From Nemertoderma westbladi (Eukaryota > Xenacoelomorpha > Nemertodermatida > Nemertodermatidae): a DNA stretch of 55,058 nt. This document shows, in pieces, positions 1 to 10,474 of this stretch (positions are counted from its first letter, which is position 1; each line of letters opens with the position of its first letter). The notes beneath the pieces are model-generated. The model ran no database searches, was not told the origin of the DNA, and was given only the letters and a program-made list of their open reading frames with translations. The stretch lies in the NCBI GenBank assembly GCA_032718475.1, contig JAUCBJ010006541.1:1-55058 (forward strand). Direction: 5' to 3'. A program made the translations under genes and the position numbers.

Positions 1-1045
1 AAGTTTTGATTTGCGAAGCATTTTTATTGGTTTTCTGGAGCGCTGAATCGATTGAAAGTAATATAGAAGCCTGAAGACTTAGTGGTTCGCCATTTTTGGT
101 GCACCAAAATCAGGGCGTGGCACTTCAAATTTTGAAAAATACGAGATTCGGAAAATTCACTAAAGTTTTGATTTCAAATTCATTTCTATAGGTTTTCTGG
201 AGCGCTGAATCGATTGAAAGTAATATAGAAGCCTCAAAGCCTTGGTGTGCGTAATTTTCGGTGCACCAAAATTAGGGCGTGGCACTTCAAATTTTCAAAA
301 TTACTTTATTCGGAAAAAACACTAAAGTTTTGATTTCAAAAAATGGCTAACCTCTAAGTCTTCAGGCTTCTATATTACTTTCAATCGATTCAGCGGTCTG
401 GAAAACCTATATAAATGCGTTAAAATTTCAATTTTGGTTTATTTTTCACGATTATTTTTTTTTCAAAAATCGTATTAGTATTTTTCAAAATTTGAAGTGC
501 CACGCCCTAATTTTGGTGCACCAAAAATGGCGAACCACTCAGTCTTCAGGCTTCTATATTACTTTCAATCGATTCAGCGGCCCAGAATTCCCATAATGAT
601 GCGTTGAAATAAATAATATTAGGGGCATTTTCTGAATATCTAATTTTTCAAAATTTGAAGTGCCACGCCCACTTCTTAGGTGCACGAAAAATAGCATCCA
701 CTTCAATTTTTGGAAGTGGACTATAATCACATTCGATTCAGCGTCTTGTAAAACCTACTAAATCTAGCCAACACTGCCACACTATTTGTTTTTAGAAAAC
801 GAAAAATTTTGTAATTTTGTCCTGGGACTACTTTTATTTTTCATCAAAATTATGACTCCCTGCTTATGAAATTTTAACTTTTTAAGGTTTGGTAGTGTGC
901 ATCTATAGTTGTTTCACCAACAGCCCAAATTTTGTAGGATTTCATTGGACGACTACAAAAATATAGTGGGCGGGCCGAATCCCCCCCCCCCCCCCCCCCC
1001 CCAGTGGTGCTAATGGTCAAAACACCCCAGTGGTAATAGGGTTAA
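1..1045. mobile_element. Right part of a TTAA-bounded non-autonomous element built of repeated units
   Basis: A unit holding the word CTGGAGCGCTGAATCGATTG and the palindrome TGGTGCACCA occurs twice forward (near 37 and 196) and about three times reversed (near 365, 548 and 720). A run of 22 C follows at 981-1002. The element ends with ...GTGGTAATAGGG directly before TTAA at 1042-1045. Read inward, that terminus is CCCTATTACCACTGGGG, which closely resembles the termini of the complete element at 9187-10470. A TTAA target and a CCC-starting terminus are the hallmark of piggyBac-superfamily elements. The left end lies outside the window, and no coding sequence is seen. Confidence 0.6.
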
Positions 1046-1077
1046 CATTGTTAATTCGCCAATATTATATATTAATT

Positions 1078-1133
1078 CGCGAGATTGGATTTGAGTCAAG
1101 TGTTGGGGGAACTTGACTCAAATCCCATCTCGC
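1078..1133. repeat. 24-bp-stem hairpin
   Basis: The stem starts CGCGAGATTGGATTTGAGTC and pairs with ...GACTCAAATCCCATCTCGCG, with one mismatch in 24 and an 8-base loop (GTTGGGGG). It lies about 30 bases right of the TTAA element end. No function is inferred. Confidence 0.75.
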
Positions 1134-2839
1134 GGAGACAGGGGAGGGGGTCCCCTGTTTACAACTAATCAGTAAGAGAGGCTCCCTCCCAGCCATACAT
1201 ATGACCCTCGGGTGCCCTCCAGTGTGGTTTCTAATAATTCCAAATTAAAACACTAAATCAAAATAAACATCTGAGTTGTAGTCAAAATATTGAACTGAGA
1301 GGTATTGAGCCACGTTTCAGCACCGGTACCGGTCAAGAAACGAATTTCAATTAGCATCCGGCTAAGTAGCTGTTTCACTAGACAAAATTCCAGCTTTCCG
1401 GCTTTCAACTTTCAAATAAAAGATATAACGTAGGATAGAACTTTTGAAAATTGACTGTTTATGTGAACGTTTCCATTGCTTATTAGGCTACAATGTTTTA
1501 TATCTTTTAGTCTCTCCTTTCTTTTTGATTTCGATTTTAACACTACTATCTTATTACAATTGATTTGAACTAGTCGCTCTTATTCCATTATATTTTTAAA
1601 AATCACCTGATGCAACTCACCAAATTTTATTGATTATTATTCCCTTCGTTCACTATCTAAGGTACATATGATGGACAACACTGGAGCCCTTTGGATTTGT
1701 AAATGGCAGCATAGGACGGTACAGAGTGTAGATAATGAATGGGAATGCCTTTGTAGCACCTCCTTGTTGGGCCTTACTTGTGGTCCATTAGCTCTCAAAT
1801 CAGGTCGATGGAGGAGGAGGTAGGTGCTATCGGCTTTAAGGAGGAGGTATGTGTTATCGGCTTTAAGTGGAGCGATAATTATTAGTAATGGAAATTTCAC
1901 TTTTGAAAGCTGATAACGTAACAAGGTTCGTACTGGAATTATTATACAAATTTGACACTATGTGACACACCTCTTTGCTCTTTTACAATGGTAAGCCATA
2001 TAAAATAGCCTAGCGCAGATGCAGAACCATGCAACTTAGAACTTACTAACGCTGATATCCCATATATGCCAGCTATTAATTCTCGAACTAAATTCAAGCT
2101 GCTGATCGCAATTAAATTGTGTTTTACAAATTGTTTATAAAAAGTAAGGCTGCCCACACAGAAACGCATGCTCTACCGCTGCCGAAAAACCTTAAACTTG
2201 AGGGAACAATTAGTTGAGGGATGAATTACATGATAAATGTTTAATGTAAAAATGGTTTTGATATTTAACAAATTGCAACCATACATTCAATAAATAAATA
2301 TTTTTTTCAATATTTTGTATATGTAAATTCTTAAAAGATTTTGTATGATCATTCTATGATCGTAGCAGATTTACAATGTATTATGATCAGTGCAGATGAA
2401 TCAAGCACATAGCATGATCCGTATAGATCTTGGCAGATTCGTAAAGTCGCTAGTCTAGGGGATAATTACTATTATTAAGTAATACGGTGGATGGAAGTAA
2501 ATGTGGATTGGGTGAGTTAGGCCCAATCTCCGGTAGTGTTGTGGTACGCTGGGCATCATCAGTGGTCATGAGAATGCGGTTAATTGTGTGGGTTTGGGCC
2601 GGACCTGCAGTGCAATGGGACATGACTGTGCAATCAATTATATTATTTAAATACTCTATATTTACTTATTTTCTGTATACCGAATAATATGAATAATATA
2701 ATTATTATGTTTATTTGTTAGCTTATTGGAAATTATCTAAAGGAACTACCAAATATAAAGTAAATTCAATAACATTATTGGGATTACAGCAGTTTCCACA
2801 TATATAAATTATATATTCATGACATGTAGTATAATCGCT
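1134..2839. other. Intergenic, no gene recognised
   Basis: AT-rich sequence. It contains a short duplicated GGAGGAGGTAGGTGCTATCGGC-like segment near 1810-1865, and open frames under 100 codons with no recognisable protein motif. A tract of alternating A and T at about 2800-2817 sits where a TATA-like element for the following snRNA gene would be, but I cannot confirm its role. Confidence 0.5.
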
Positions 2840-3030
2840 ATCGCTTCTCGGCCTTTTGGCTAAGATCATGTGTAGTATCTGTTCTTGTCAGCTTAATATC
2901 TGGCACACTGCTCACTGAGCAGTTCCAATATTAAACTGATTTTTGCAGTGCGGCTGTGAGTAAGGGGCTTGCTCCACTCCAGCCACGGGTTGGCCTGGTA
3001 TTGCACTGCCTCCAGGTCCGGCCCACACCC
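2840..3030 (+). ncRNA. U2: U2 spliceosomal snRNA gene (possibly a variant copy)
   Basis: The 5' end ATCGCTTCTCGGCCTTTTGG is the canonical U2 start. The branch-point-pairing GTAGTA is intact (2872-2877). Stem-loop IIa (TGTCAG / CTGGCA) and IIb (ACTGCTC / GAGCAGT) pair fully. The Sm-site region has TGATTTTTG, and the 3' domain has CCTGGTATTGCA...CTCCAGG. The length of about 191 matches U2. U2 pairs with the intron branch site and with U6 in the spliceosome. Stem IIa carries a compensatory G-C in place of the usual A-U, which argues for selection on the RNA. Against this, nucleotide 30 is U where vertebrate U2 has A, and the 3' part is diverged, so a variant or recently retired copy is possible. 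A perfect hairpin (CACCCACC TTTTC GGTGGGTG) follows the 3' end. Confidence 0.85.
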
Positions 3031-3194
3031 ACCTTTTCGGTGGGTGTCACAATAAAAAGATGAATGACATGACATCTACTGCAATTTAACACGTTTTTAA
3101 ATAAAACACTACAATTAACTATCAGCAGTCACACATTGATGCCGACACCAGACTTTGGTTTTGTAGACAAAGCAAACAGTCGACCGGAGGCGAC

Positions 3195-3436
3195 CTGAAT
3201 GCTTCTCTCGTCTCTCGAGAGAAGCTACCCAAGGGGAAGGGTGGGCGCTACTCCTATCTGCTACCCGAGGGTAGGGGTGGGCGCTACTCCTAACCCAAGA
3301 TTTGCTCCCAGTTATTTAACTGGTACTCGTTTTATCGACCCCAGTGGATGAAAATTCTGAGTGGACCCTGGCGGGGCTGAACCTACAACCAATAGATTGC
3401 AGGCCCGGCGCTCAGCCAACTGAGCTAGATTTTGTA
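3195..3436 (-). mobile_element. tRNA-derived SINE
   Basis: On the minus strand a Pol III A box (TAGCTCAGTTGGCTGAGCG) lies about 35 bases before a B box-like GGTTCAGCCCC, as in a degenerate tRNA head. A non-tRNA body follows that contains GGGGTCGATAAAACGAGTAC and an inverted CCAGTTA/TAACTGG. The far end has a duplicated GGGTGGGCGCTACTCCTA segment (about 3240-3295). SINEs of this type are dispersed by LINE machinery. Boundaries are approximate. Confidence 0.7.
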
Positions 3437-4784
3437 ATATCACTGAAATGTACGAGCCTTACTTACACGGATGGGTTAGGTCAACCGCAAGAGACCTGTT
3501 GTCCTCTCCCAATTTACCTTCATTATTCCTTCATTTAATAAATAATTGTATCATTGATTGAATGAATATGAATACAACTATCTTGAGCTGCCTTGGCCGA
3601 TCATTTAATTGAACGGACAATTGTTTAATTTGCTAATGCCCTCTTATTCTGGTACTTTAGCAGAATCGTGTGTTACATTCCCTGCTGTGTTGAATGTGTG
3701 CACAACCTACGCATCATAACATACCACACCACTCGCCATCAATCATTCCCAATGAGGTTGACTGCTTCCTAAAAACTGAGCAAAGTTCCTGGGCGCGATT
3801 GCTACGTACCTCCGGTATGTTAATACAGCTTGAATTAAGTGGATGGCCGCTCTTCCTGGCCTGATTTAGATATGTCGATGCACCTTGCAAAATAGCTGAA
3901 AACCCGTGTAGATTAGAGCCTGGAGGTCCCTTTGTTGCACCGACTGAATAATTTTCTATTGGTGGGATCACAAGGCCAACACAGACAGCTGCTAAACGGT
4001 AGGCTCTGACTCGACGGCATTGGTGATTCAATTACTGGCCGCCACCACAACTAAAACCCTTGGCGATGTTTCTTGGTTCTCAAAGCCAACACTTGTAATA
4101 ATCACATTTCCTCTCACAATAAGTAAGTGCATGATAACTGCCAAGAATAGGTATCATGGATATGTTTACCATCATTAATTACCGCTTAGTACAATACATA
4201 GAAAGATAAATACTTCCATGCATGCAAATTAGCTTTTATTTTCATAATTTTGCCTGCCAAATGCAGCTGTGATATGTATTGTATATAGTTAATACAGTAT
4301 GTTAACATATGTTAATACGACATATTAACAGTCCGTTGACTATTTACGTTTGTTTTTACAATCGTGTGCTTTATACACTGCAGAAGGTATATAAATAACT
4401 TTACAGTTTTAATGATGTGATCAATTTGTTTGATGAATTGCATATTTTTGGTCAAATAATTTTCTCAAATAGTAACCTTCAAAAAATTTATGACAAATTA
4501 ATTATTATTATTAATTCTGATTTATGATTATATAATATTAATATTAATTATTGGTTATATTAGGGTAGACCCGCAGGTAAGTAATTCTTCGAGGAGTATA
4601 TGCAGTAGCTTACTTCAGGTGTGCTGAATCCAGTGGTGCCGAACGTTTTTCCCTCCACTTTACCACACACATCAAGCTATGGTATGCAAATAACCCGAAA
4701 TCAAACAATATCTGAAGGTAAATTTATTCTAGGAGGCAGTTGCCGAAGCAATAATGCGGCTCCTACTGCGCTATACTGCAGAAG
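3437..4784. other. Intergenic, no gene recognised
   Basis: AT-rich DNA with no convincing exon, RNA gene or long repeat. The 105-codon minus-strand frame at 3714-4031 has no family resemblance that I recognise. Confidence 0.4.
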
Positions 4785-4915
4785 ACGTGCGAAGAGGGAC
4801 AGTGGATCCTTAAAGGATTTCTGCTTCTTCATATTCATGGTTGCCGCAATTTAGTTTTCCCAAGTCCTGTAGCGAGAAAAGTAGATCTGGTATGACCTCG
4901 AATTTACTTCAAAGT
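4785..4915 (-). mobile_element. LINE-B 3' end remnant
   Basis: It matches the 3' part of the longer LINE-B copy at about 22900-23095. Both share GGTTGCCGCAATTT / AGTTGTCGCAATTT, and AGTAGATCTGGTATGACCTC is identical in both. It is in the same orientation as the fragments at 6095-6384 and 7105-7670, so the three are probably one old insertion later split apart. Confidence 0.65.
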
Positions 4916-4919
4916 CTTT

Positions 4920-5480
4920 TGTACGGTTCCATCATGGATGTGGATGGATCCATCATGGATGTTGGACGGATCCACCATTGATGTGGACGGATCCATCATG
5001 GATGTGGACGGATCCATCATGGATGTGGAGGGATCCATCATGGATGTTGGACGGATCCATCATGGATGTGGACGGATCCATCATGAATGTGGACGGATCC
5101 ATCATGGATGTGGACTGATCCATCATGGATGTTGGACGGATCCATCATGGATGTGGACGGATCCCTCATGGATGTGGACGGATCCATCATGGATGTGGAC
5201 GGATCCATCATGGATGTTGGACGGATCCATCATGGATGTGGACGGATTCATCATGGATGTTGGACGGATCCATCATGGATGTGGACGGATCCATCATGGA
5301 TGTTGGACGGATCCATCATGGATGTGGACGGATCCATCATGGATGTTGGACGGATCCATCATGAATATGGACGGATCCATCATGGATGTGAACGGATCCA
5401 TCATGGATGTTGGACGGATCCATCATGGATGTGGACGGATCCATCATGGATGTGGACGGATCCATCATGCATCATGGATG
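4920..5480. repeat. 21/22-bp minisatellite with BamHI sites
   Basis: About 25 tandem copies of GGATCCATCATGGATGTGGAC, interspersed with a 22-bp version containing GTTGGAC. Each unit carries GGATCC and the inverted pair ATCCATCATGGAT. Translation gives repeats such as DGSIMDV in every plus frame, a by-product of the periodicity rather than a protein. It lies inside the disrupted LINE-B copy. Confidence 0.9.
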
Positions 5481-6094
5481 TTCTTATTTCTCACGTGTGT
5501 TTGTTTGTGTGTTTTGTTTGTACACAGAACTTCTAGCACTTAATGTTGATGGAATTGTATGAAACTTTGATGATAGGTTCATTATCGGACCTAGTTGCGT
5601 ATGCAAGGTTTTGGTTGCTAGGGACCTGTTGGTTGCCTAGCAACAGTCAAATTAATTCTTGAATGACCGATCAGAATCGTCGAATTCAATTAATAAAAAT
5701 TCTGTAGACACCCCATAGGGAGTATCTATTGGACATGCTTTCTAAAAAATTTCGCTTTATTTCGTTCAGAATTGTAGGGGAAGATATATTTCTTACTAAC
5801 AGTATTTTTGTAAGTTTTTTTTAACGTACAATATATAGGCTACTACATTGTGTACTTCGCCCAATGTTTCGTTTTTCGTTATTAGGCTTCCCTGCATAGG
5901 CGCGTAATTTATTACAACAATAATAATTGTGTTGTACAGACTGAACTTTGCCCTGTTTCGTTTTGCGTTTTTCGTTATTAGGCTGCCCTGCATAGGCGCG
6001 TATATTATTATGACAATATTGGTAGCAATGGATCCGTCCATTATTGCCAGCTATCAGCTGACAAACTTGTACTTCTCTGTTTGTCATATGTTGT
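5481..6094. repeat. Spacer with a duplicated segment
   Basis: A segment containing CGTTATTAGGCTTCCCTGCA and TAGGCGCGTA near 5877-5910 recurs near 5973-6003 as an imperfect tandem duplication about 100 bases apart. No gene is seen. Confidence 0.55.
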
Positions 6095-6384
6095 CTGGAA
6101 AATGATGTTTATTGCATCCATGAGAAATCTCCTGTATCAACCATTAATTCCTTGTTCAAGTTTGTCAGTGTCCGCAGGTCTAACCCCCTTATACTTTTTC
6201 CACTGGGCTCGAAATCACTTGGTCTTCAGGTGACGGCAGAGATCTGATTTCCAGATGGCATCCATTTATGATAGAGCTCATGCCTACGATTTCCTAACTT
6301 CTATGTCTTTTCTGTCTATCAAGAACCCAAGAAGTTATCTACATTCTTTAGTTGATTATTATTGATTGTGGTGAGGCTTACTAC
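6095..6384 (-). mobile_element. LINE-B middle fragment (decayed)
   Basis: It aligns by eye with 23180-23490 of the better LINE-B copy. Shared words include AGAGATCTGATTTCCAGATG and TTAGTTGATTATTAT. Many substitutions and indels destroy the frame. It is cut at about 6385 by the LINE-A insertion and resumes at about 7105. Confidence 0.65.
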
Positions 6385-7104
6385 TAGGATCGGCATGCTG
6401 CATTGCAGCTGCATTTTAAGAATGCTGTGCCGGCTTGTCAACAAAATTGCACCGCCACAACTCCCTATCAACCATGACATTTGCTAGATCATCCGCATCT
6501 TCAAGGCCAGTGTCCTTTAAGATTCGTCTCAAGAAAGTCATGGGCTGTCCACCATGCTTATTCACTCCATGAGGCTGCCAAAGTACAAGATTATGCACTG
6601 GCTGGTCCTCACGGCGAAAGCAATGTCCTGCAAAGCGGAGGCGATTTTGTTCTAGTGTCAAGCTTGGGGGAACCAATGAGACACCTCCAATGTTATACAG
6701 TGTCTGGTTGGAGATGTGTGCATTGTACTTGACACAATGAACCCGGCGTAGCATTCTTGTGAATGTGCCATCCAGAGATTTGGTGTCCTCAGCAGTTAGA
6801 ACCCAGCATGGACTCCCGTAGAGGAGTACTGGAACTACTGCTGCTCTAAATAATCGGACCTCAAGTTTCCGATTAATTCTCGGTGACTTCCAAATCCTGG
6901 AAAGCCTATTCAAGGCTGCCCATGCCTTTCCCTTACGTATTCGAAGGTCCTCACCTGACTTCCGGATCCATGATCCCAGGTAACAGAAGTCGTCCACTTG
7001 CTCAAGCATACCATCCTTTGAGCTTATGCTCATCCGATCAGAGACTTGCTGAGGACTTTCAAAGTTAACTGTCAAAATTTTGGTCTTTCTGGAGTTAATA
7101 AAAT
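6385..7104 (-). mobile_element. LINE-A copy 1: 3' part of a reverse-transcriptase ORF, 5' truncated
   Basis: A minus-strand frame at 6416-7075 (219 codons) encodes the C-terminal region of a non-LTR retrotransposon polymerase. It includes DDFCYLGSWIRKSGED, IRKGKAWAALNRLSRIWKS and LLYGSPCWVLTAEDTKSLD, a block typical of the segment after the RT palm and thumb in these elements. The ORF ends ...NFVDKPAQHS. It is followed by a short 3' UTR with a TAG-trinucleotide tail (CCTAGTAGTA). The copy at 20845-21925 is nearly identical here. The RT catalytic core is absent, so this copy is dead. I cannot assign the clade. Confidence 0.85.
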
Positions 7105-7670
7105 TATTAGATTATCATTAAAGTCATTCTTTCGGTTTTGGTATCATTTATATGCAATACAATTTACTTCGTATCCCTTTCCACGTAGTAGTACAAGTAC
7201 ATTAGAGGTTGGACCCATGTGAAGTAGTCTTTGAAGACTTTCTGCTGTTATATTTCACATTCATCGGTCATGGTTGTGAAGAATACCAGATTTTAACTAA
7301 AAAACAGGCAGAAGGGTTGAATCTCGCTAAAAAAATTACAAATTCTTCATATATAAATTTTCAATGAAATTCCAACCGAAAAGTGAAAACCTTGTATTCT
7401 TCACATTATTGGCGAACTTGTAATATGAGTAGTAGTAGTGTTTGTAGTAGTAGTAGTAGTAGTAGTAGTGTTTGCCCTCATTGCACAATCCAATACAATT
7501 ATACAAATCATTTGAGCCAATCTGCTTGCATTACCTTAGCAAAGGTTGTTAAGAATTCAGTTTCACACTGGTCAGAGTACTTTGAGCTTCTGTGTCACAA
7601 TATACCCAAATGCTAGTAACAATTATTTGGTACTGGTATTCCATAAGCTCTAAGGATTTCCTTCAAACAA
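7105..7670 (-). mobile_element. LINE-B fragment continuing after LINE-A
   Basis: It aligns with 23490-23930 of LINE-B: TTTATATGCAAT, TTGCACAATCCAATACAATTA, and CTTCTGTGTCACAATATA with GGTATTCCATAAGCTCT, the latter two nearly unchanged. An (AGT)n microsatellite at 7425-7472 interrupts it. It is non-functional. Confidence 0.6.
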
Positions 7671-9182
7671 TATCCGTAGCGGTCCAATTATATTTCTTTT
7701 ATATATATTTCATGTAACAGGTCTTAGTCTTAGAGTTGCGCGCAGCATCTTTTCTACCATATTATGTATAATGAAAGTATAACTTGACATGATCAATTGA
7801 GTAATAGTAATAAGTCGGCACAATATCCGTACAGGCACGCCATGCGGCCTAGGCTTGTATATATTAATTTAATCTAATATAATGCCTATGCTATATTGCA
7901 GTTCAACAGAACGCTATCTGAATTCTAAAGTACCTCCTGAATTCCCTCAGTTAGTTGTTAAGTAAGCCAAATAATCTTGCTGCAGTCACTTATTTTAATC
8001 TACGGCGCCCGAGTTCCAAGTTACAGTTGCACAAAGTGCTGGTATCACGCACAATTCAAGGCAAGGACCAGGGTAGCCAGATAGCACCATAGCAGTAGTC
8101 ATACACCTGCGAGCATATATCTTGTCTATCTATGTTAAGGAATGCTATGCTAATATAGATATATATAAGTGGAGCAGAGGAATGCAATGTATATTGCTAC
8201 TACACACACGCCCAAGGTGGGGGGTGGGTGGGGGTGTGTGTGGGGGGGGGGGGGGGGGTGGGGGTGTGTGTGTGTGTGCCTAGGTCATCCTATAAGAAAA
8301 CTGACTACCTAACAATTCTCCAAGCTACGGATTCCAATTCTTAAAATTTCCCAGATTTAGAATGAAAGAATTAGTATTTATCAACATTACTGATGCAAAC
8401 AAATAATAAGTATTACTTCTTGTTAATCATTTAGTAATTCTTGCTTGACCAACTAATAAATAAAGGTCACCACGGTATTGGCTGAATTTATGTTTAGAAA
8501 TAATTATTATTGACATCACCTCTCCGCCCTGCACATTAGATGACCCCAAAAAATCGATATTCCTTGCTATAAGCAAATATATCTTCAATTTTAGATTCTA
8601 ATTTAATTGATGCATTAACCATATAAGGATATTTCACGGCACTGGGTATATTCTACAACAAATAATTGCCTTCAATCTATACAAACAATATCCTCGTGGC
8701 AATCACGTAGCAATATAATACAATATAAAAAATAAATAAAAAATAAGAGCTTCTGAGATTTAGTTGGTATTTTTAATCTTTACCATAAAACTAATTATTT
8801 TTAATTTTAAATTACGGATGTGACATACATTTGAGAGTGCAGTTATCGGTATGTATGCTGCCTGTGTTGAAATACTGCACTATCGCTTTCAATTCTATTC
8901 TATAATCACTAATTTATAAAAAGATAACTCTACAACATAACTTTTAAATAAAGTTGATTCCACCCTTACCCTCCACCCTTAGCCTCCACACTTAGCCTTT
9001 CTATTTTCTGACAATTTATATAATCTTTATATTCTAGGAAAACTAAATCTAATTAATTATTTAATATCTAGTATTAATCAAAACTAATTACCTTAATGAG
9101 TTTTCCTGAAAGTATAGTGACATTACAGCAGTGAAACATTATTGAAAAAGCGTGTTTCCAATTTATGATAATTTTTAGCCCT
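7671..9182. other. Intergenic, no gene; G/GT-rich tract
   Basis: AT-rich sequence. A G/GT simple repeat lies at 8212-8278 and includes 17 consecutive G at 8242-8258. No open frame over 60 codons, RNA gene or recognisable element was found. Confidence 0.5.
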
Positions 9183-10474
9183 TTAACCCTATTAGTACCG
9201 GGCTATAAAATTTTGCTGATATTTTGCTGCACCAAAATTACAAGTAGTGAACAATTTTCATAAAATTTTAAAGTTATTTTCGGCTAATCGTTTTTCAATA
9301 CAAGTTTTCTGGTGCGCAATACCCATGGGAAAGTGTTTAAAAATGATTTGATTACTATAAATGGCTGTTTTAGTCCTCTACTTAGGCAAAGGATGAAAAA
9401 AAAAACAAGTAACCAGCACTTTTCAGTTTGAACACAATTTTTTTAATTCACTTATAGGATACTATATAACCAATTTTAGTTTTTCTGGGGCGCTGATTCT
9501 AATGGAATACATTATTCTAATTTGCCAGATCATTGCTAATCGTATTTTTCGGCATAATATGGCAAATTTTGGTGCTAGCACCAAATTTCGTACCCATCAC
9601 CAAAATCTACAAGTTTGAGATGTCCAGTGCGGTTTTTATTGAATCCATCGGATTCTGGACCCCGATAAATCCGTATAACGCAAGAATCAAGATGATACTA
9701 TATCTATTGATAAATTTGCTTATTTTCAAAATTTGGTGCTAGCGCCAAATTTTGCACCCACTTCCGAAAAATACAAGTTTGAGATGTCTAGTTAGATAAT
9801 TATTTATTCCATTGAATTCAGAACCGCCATAAATTATTTATTCCATTGAATTCAGAACCGCCATAAACCTCTAAAACATGAGAAATAAGTTGTAAGAATT
9901 GAATATTTAACAATTTAATGGATTTTCAAAATTTCGTGCTGACACCAAATTTTGCACACCCCGCCGAAAAATACAAGTTTGTTACTCCTGGTGCAACTCG
10001 TATATTTTTCATCGAAATCAGAACCCCAAAAAACCCCTAATTGCGCAAAAAACAGGTTCAAACAATCAATTTACAAACTTGACATATTTCAAAATTTGGT
10101 GCTGGCACCAAAATTGGCACTCGCCGAAAAAAACAAGTTTGAAATTTCTAAATTTATTTAGATGAATTCCATCTAATTGCAAACACCAAAAAACCGGTGT
10201 AAATGAAAAGTAGATATGTTACAAATCATATTTAATGAAATGTAATTTTCAAAAAACGCCTCAAAAAAAGTGCCAAAAGTAGAGTTAAAAAATGGTGCTA
10301 TAACTCGAAAAGTTTTCCCAATATTTTTAAAACCGTTTTCACTATTAGGAAGACAAAAGATTTTTAGGAAAAGTCACAAAATTTCAGATTCCCCACTGCG
10401 TTTATTTCAGAGTTATAACAAAAAAATCGATTTATATTGAACCCCCCACACCCCCTCGGGTTTAATAGGGTTAA
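9183..10474. mobile_element. Complete TTAA-flanked non-autonomous piggyBac-like element
   Basis: TTAA stands at both borders (9183-9186 and 10471-10474). Inside them the left terminus is CCCTATTAGTACCGGG and the right terminus read inward is CCCTATTAAACCCGAGG. The 1284-bp interior has no transposase. It is a degenerate series of units about 160-180 bp long, each with a TTTGGTGCTAGCACCAAATT-like palindrome and a TTCTGG(A/G)GCGCTGA-like word; the block at 9799-9832 is repeated at once at 9834-9867. TTAA target choice and CCC termini fit the piggyBac superfamily. Mobilisation by a transposase supplied in trans is inference. Confidence 0.7.

Noticed and set aside
4938-5543. 201-codon open frame with DGSIMDV repeats
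   Set aside because: Translation of the 21/22-bp minisatellite; all plus frames are open because the unit lacks stops.
6481-7068. Plus-strand frames opposite LINE-A
   Set aside because: Shadow frames of the minus-strand RT ORF.
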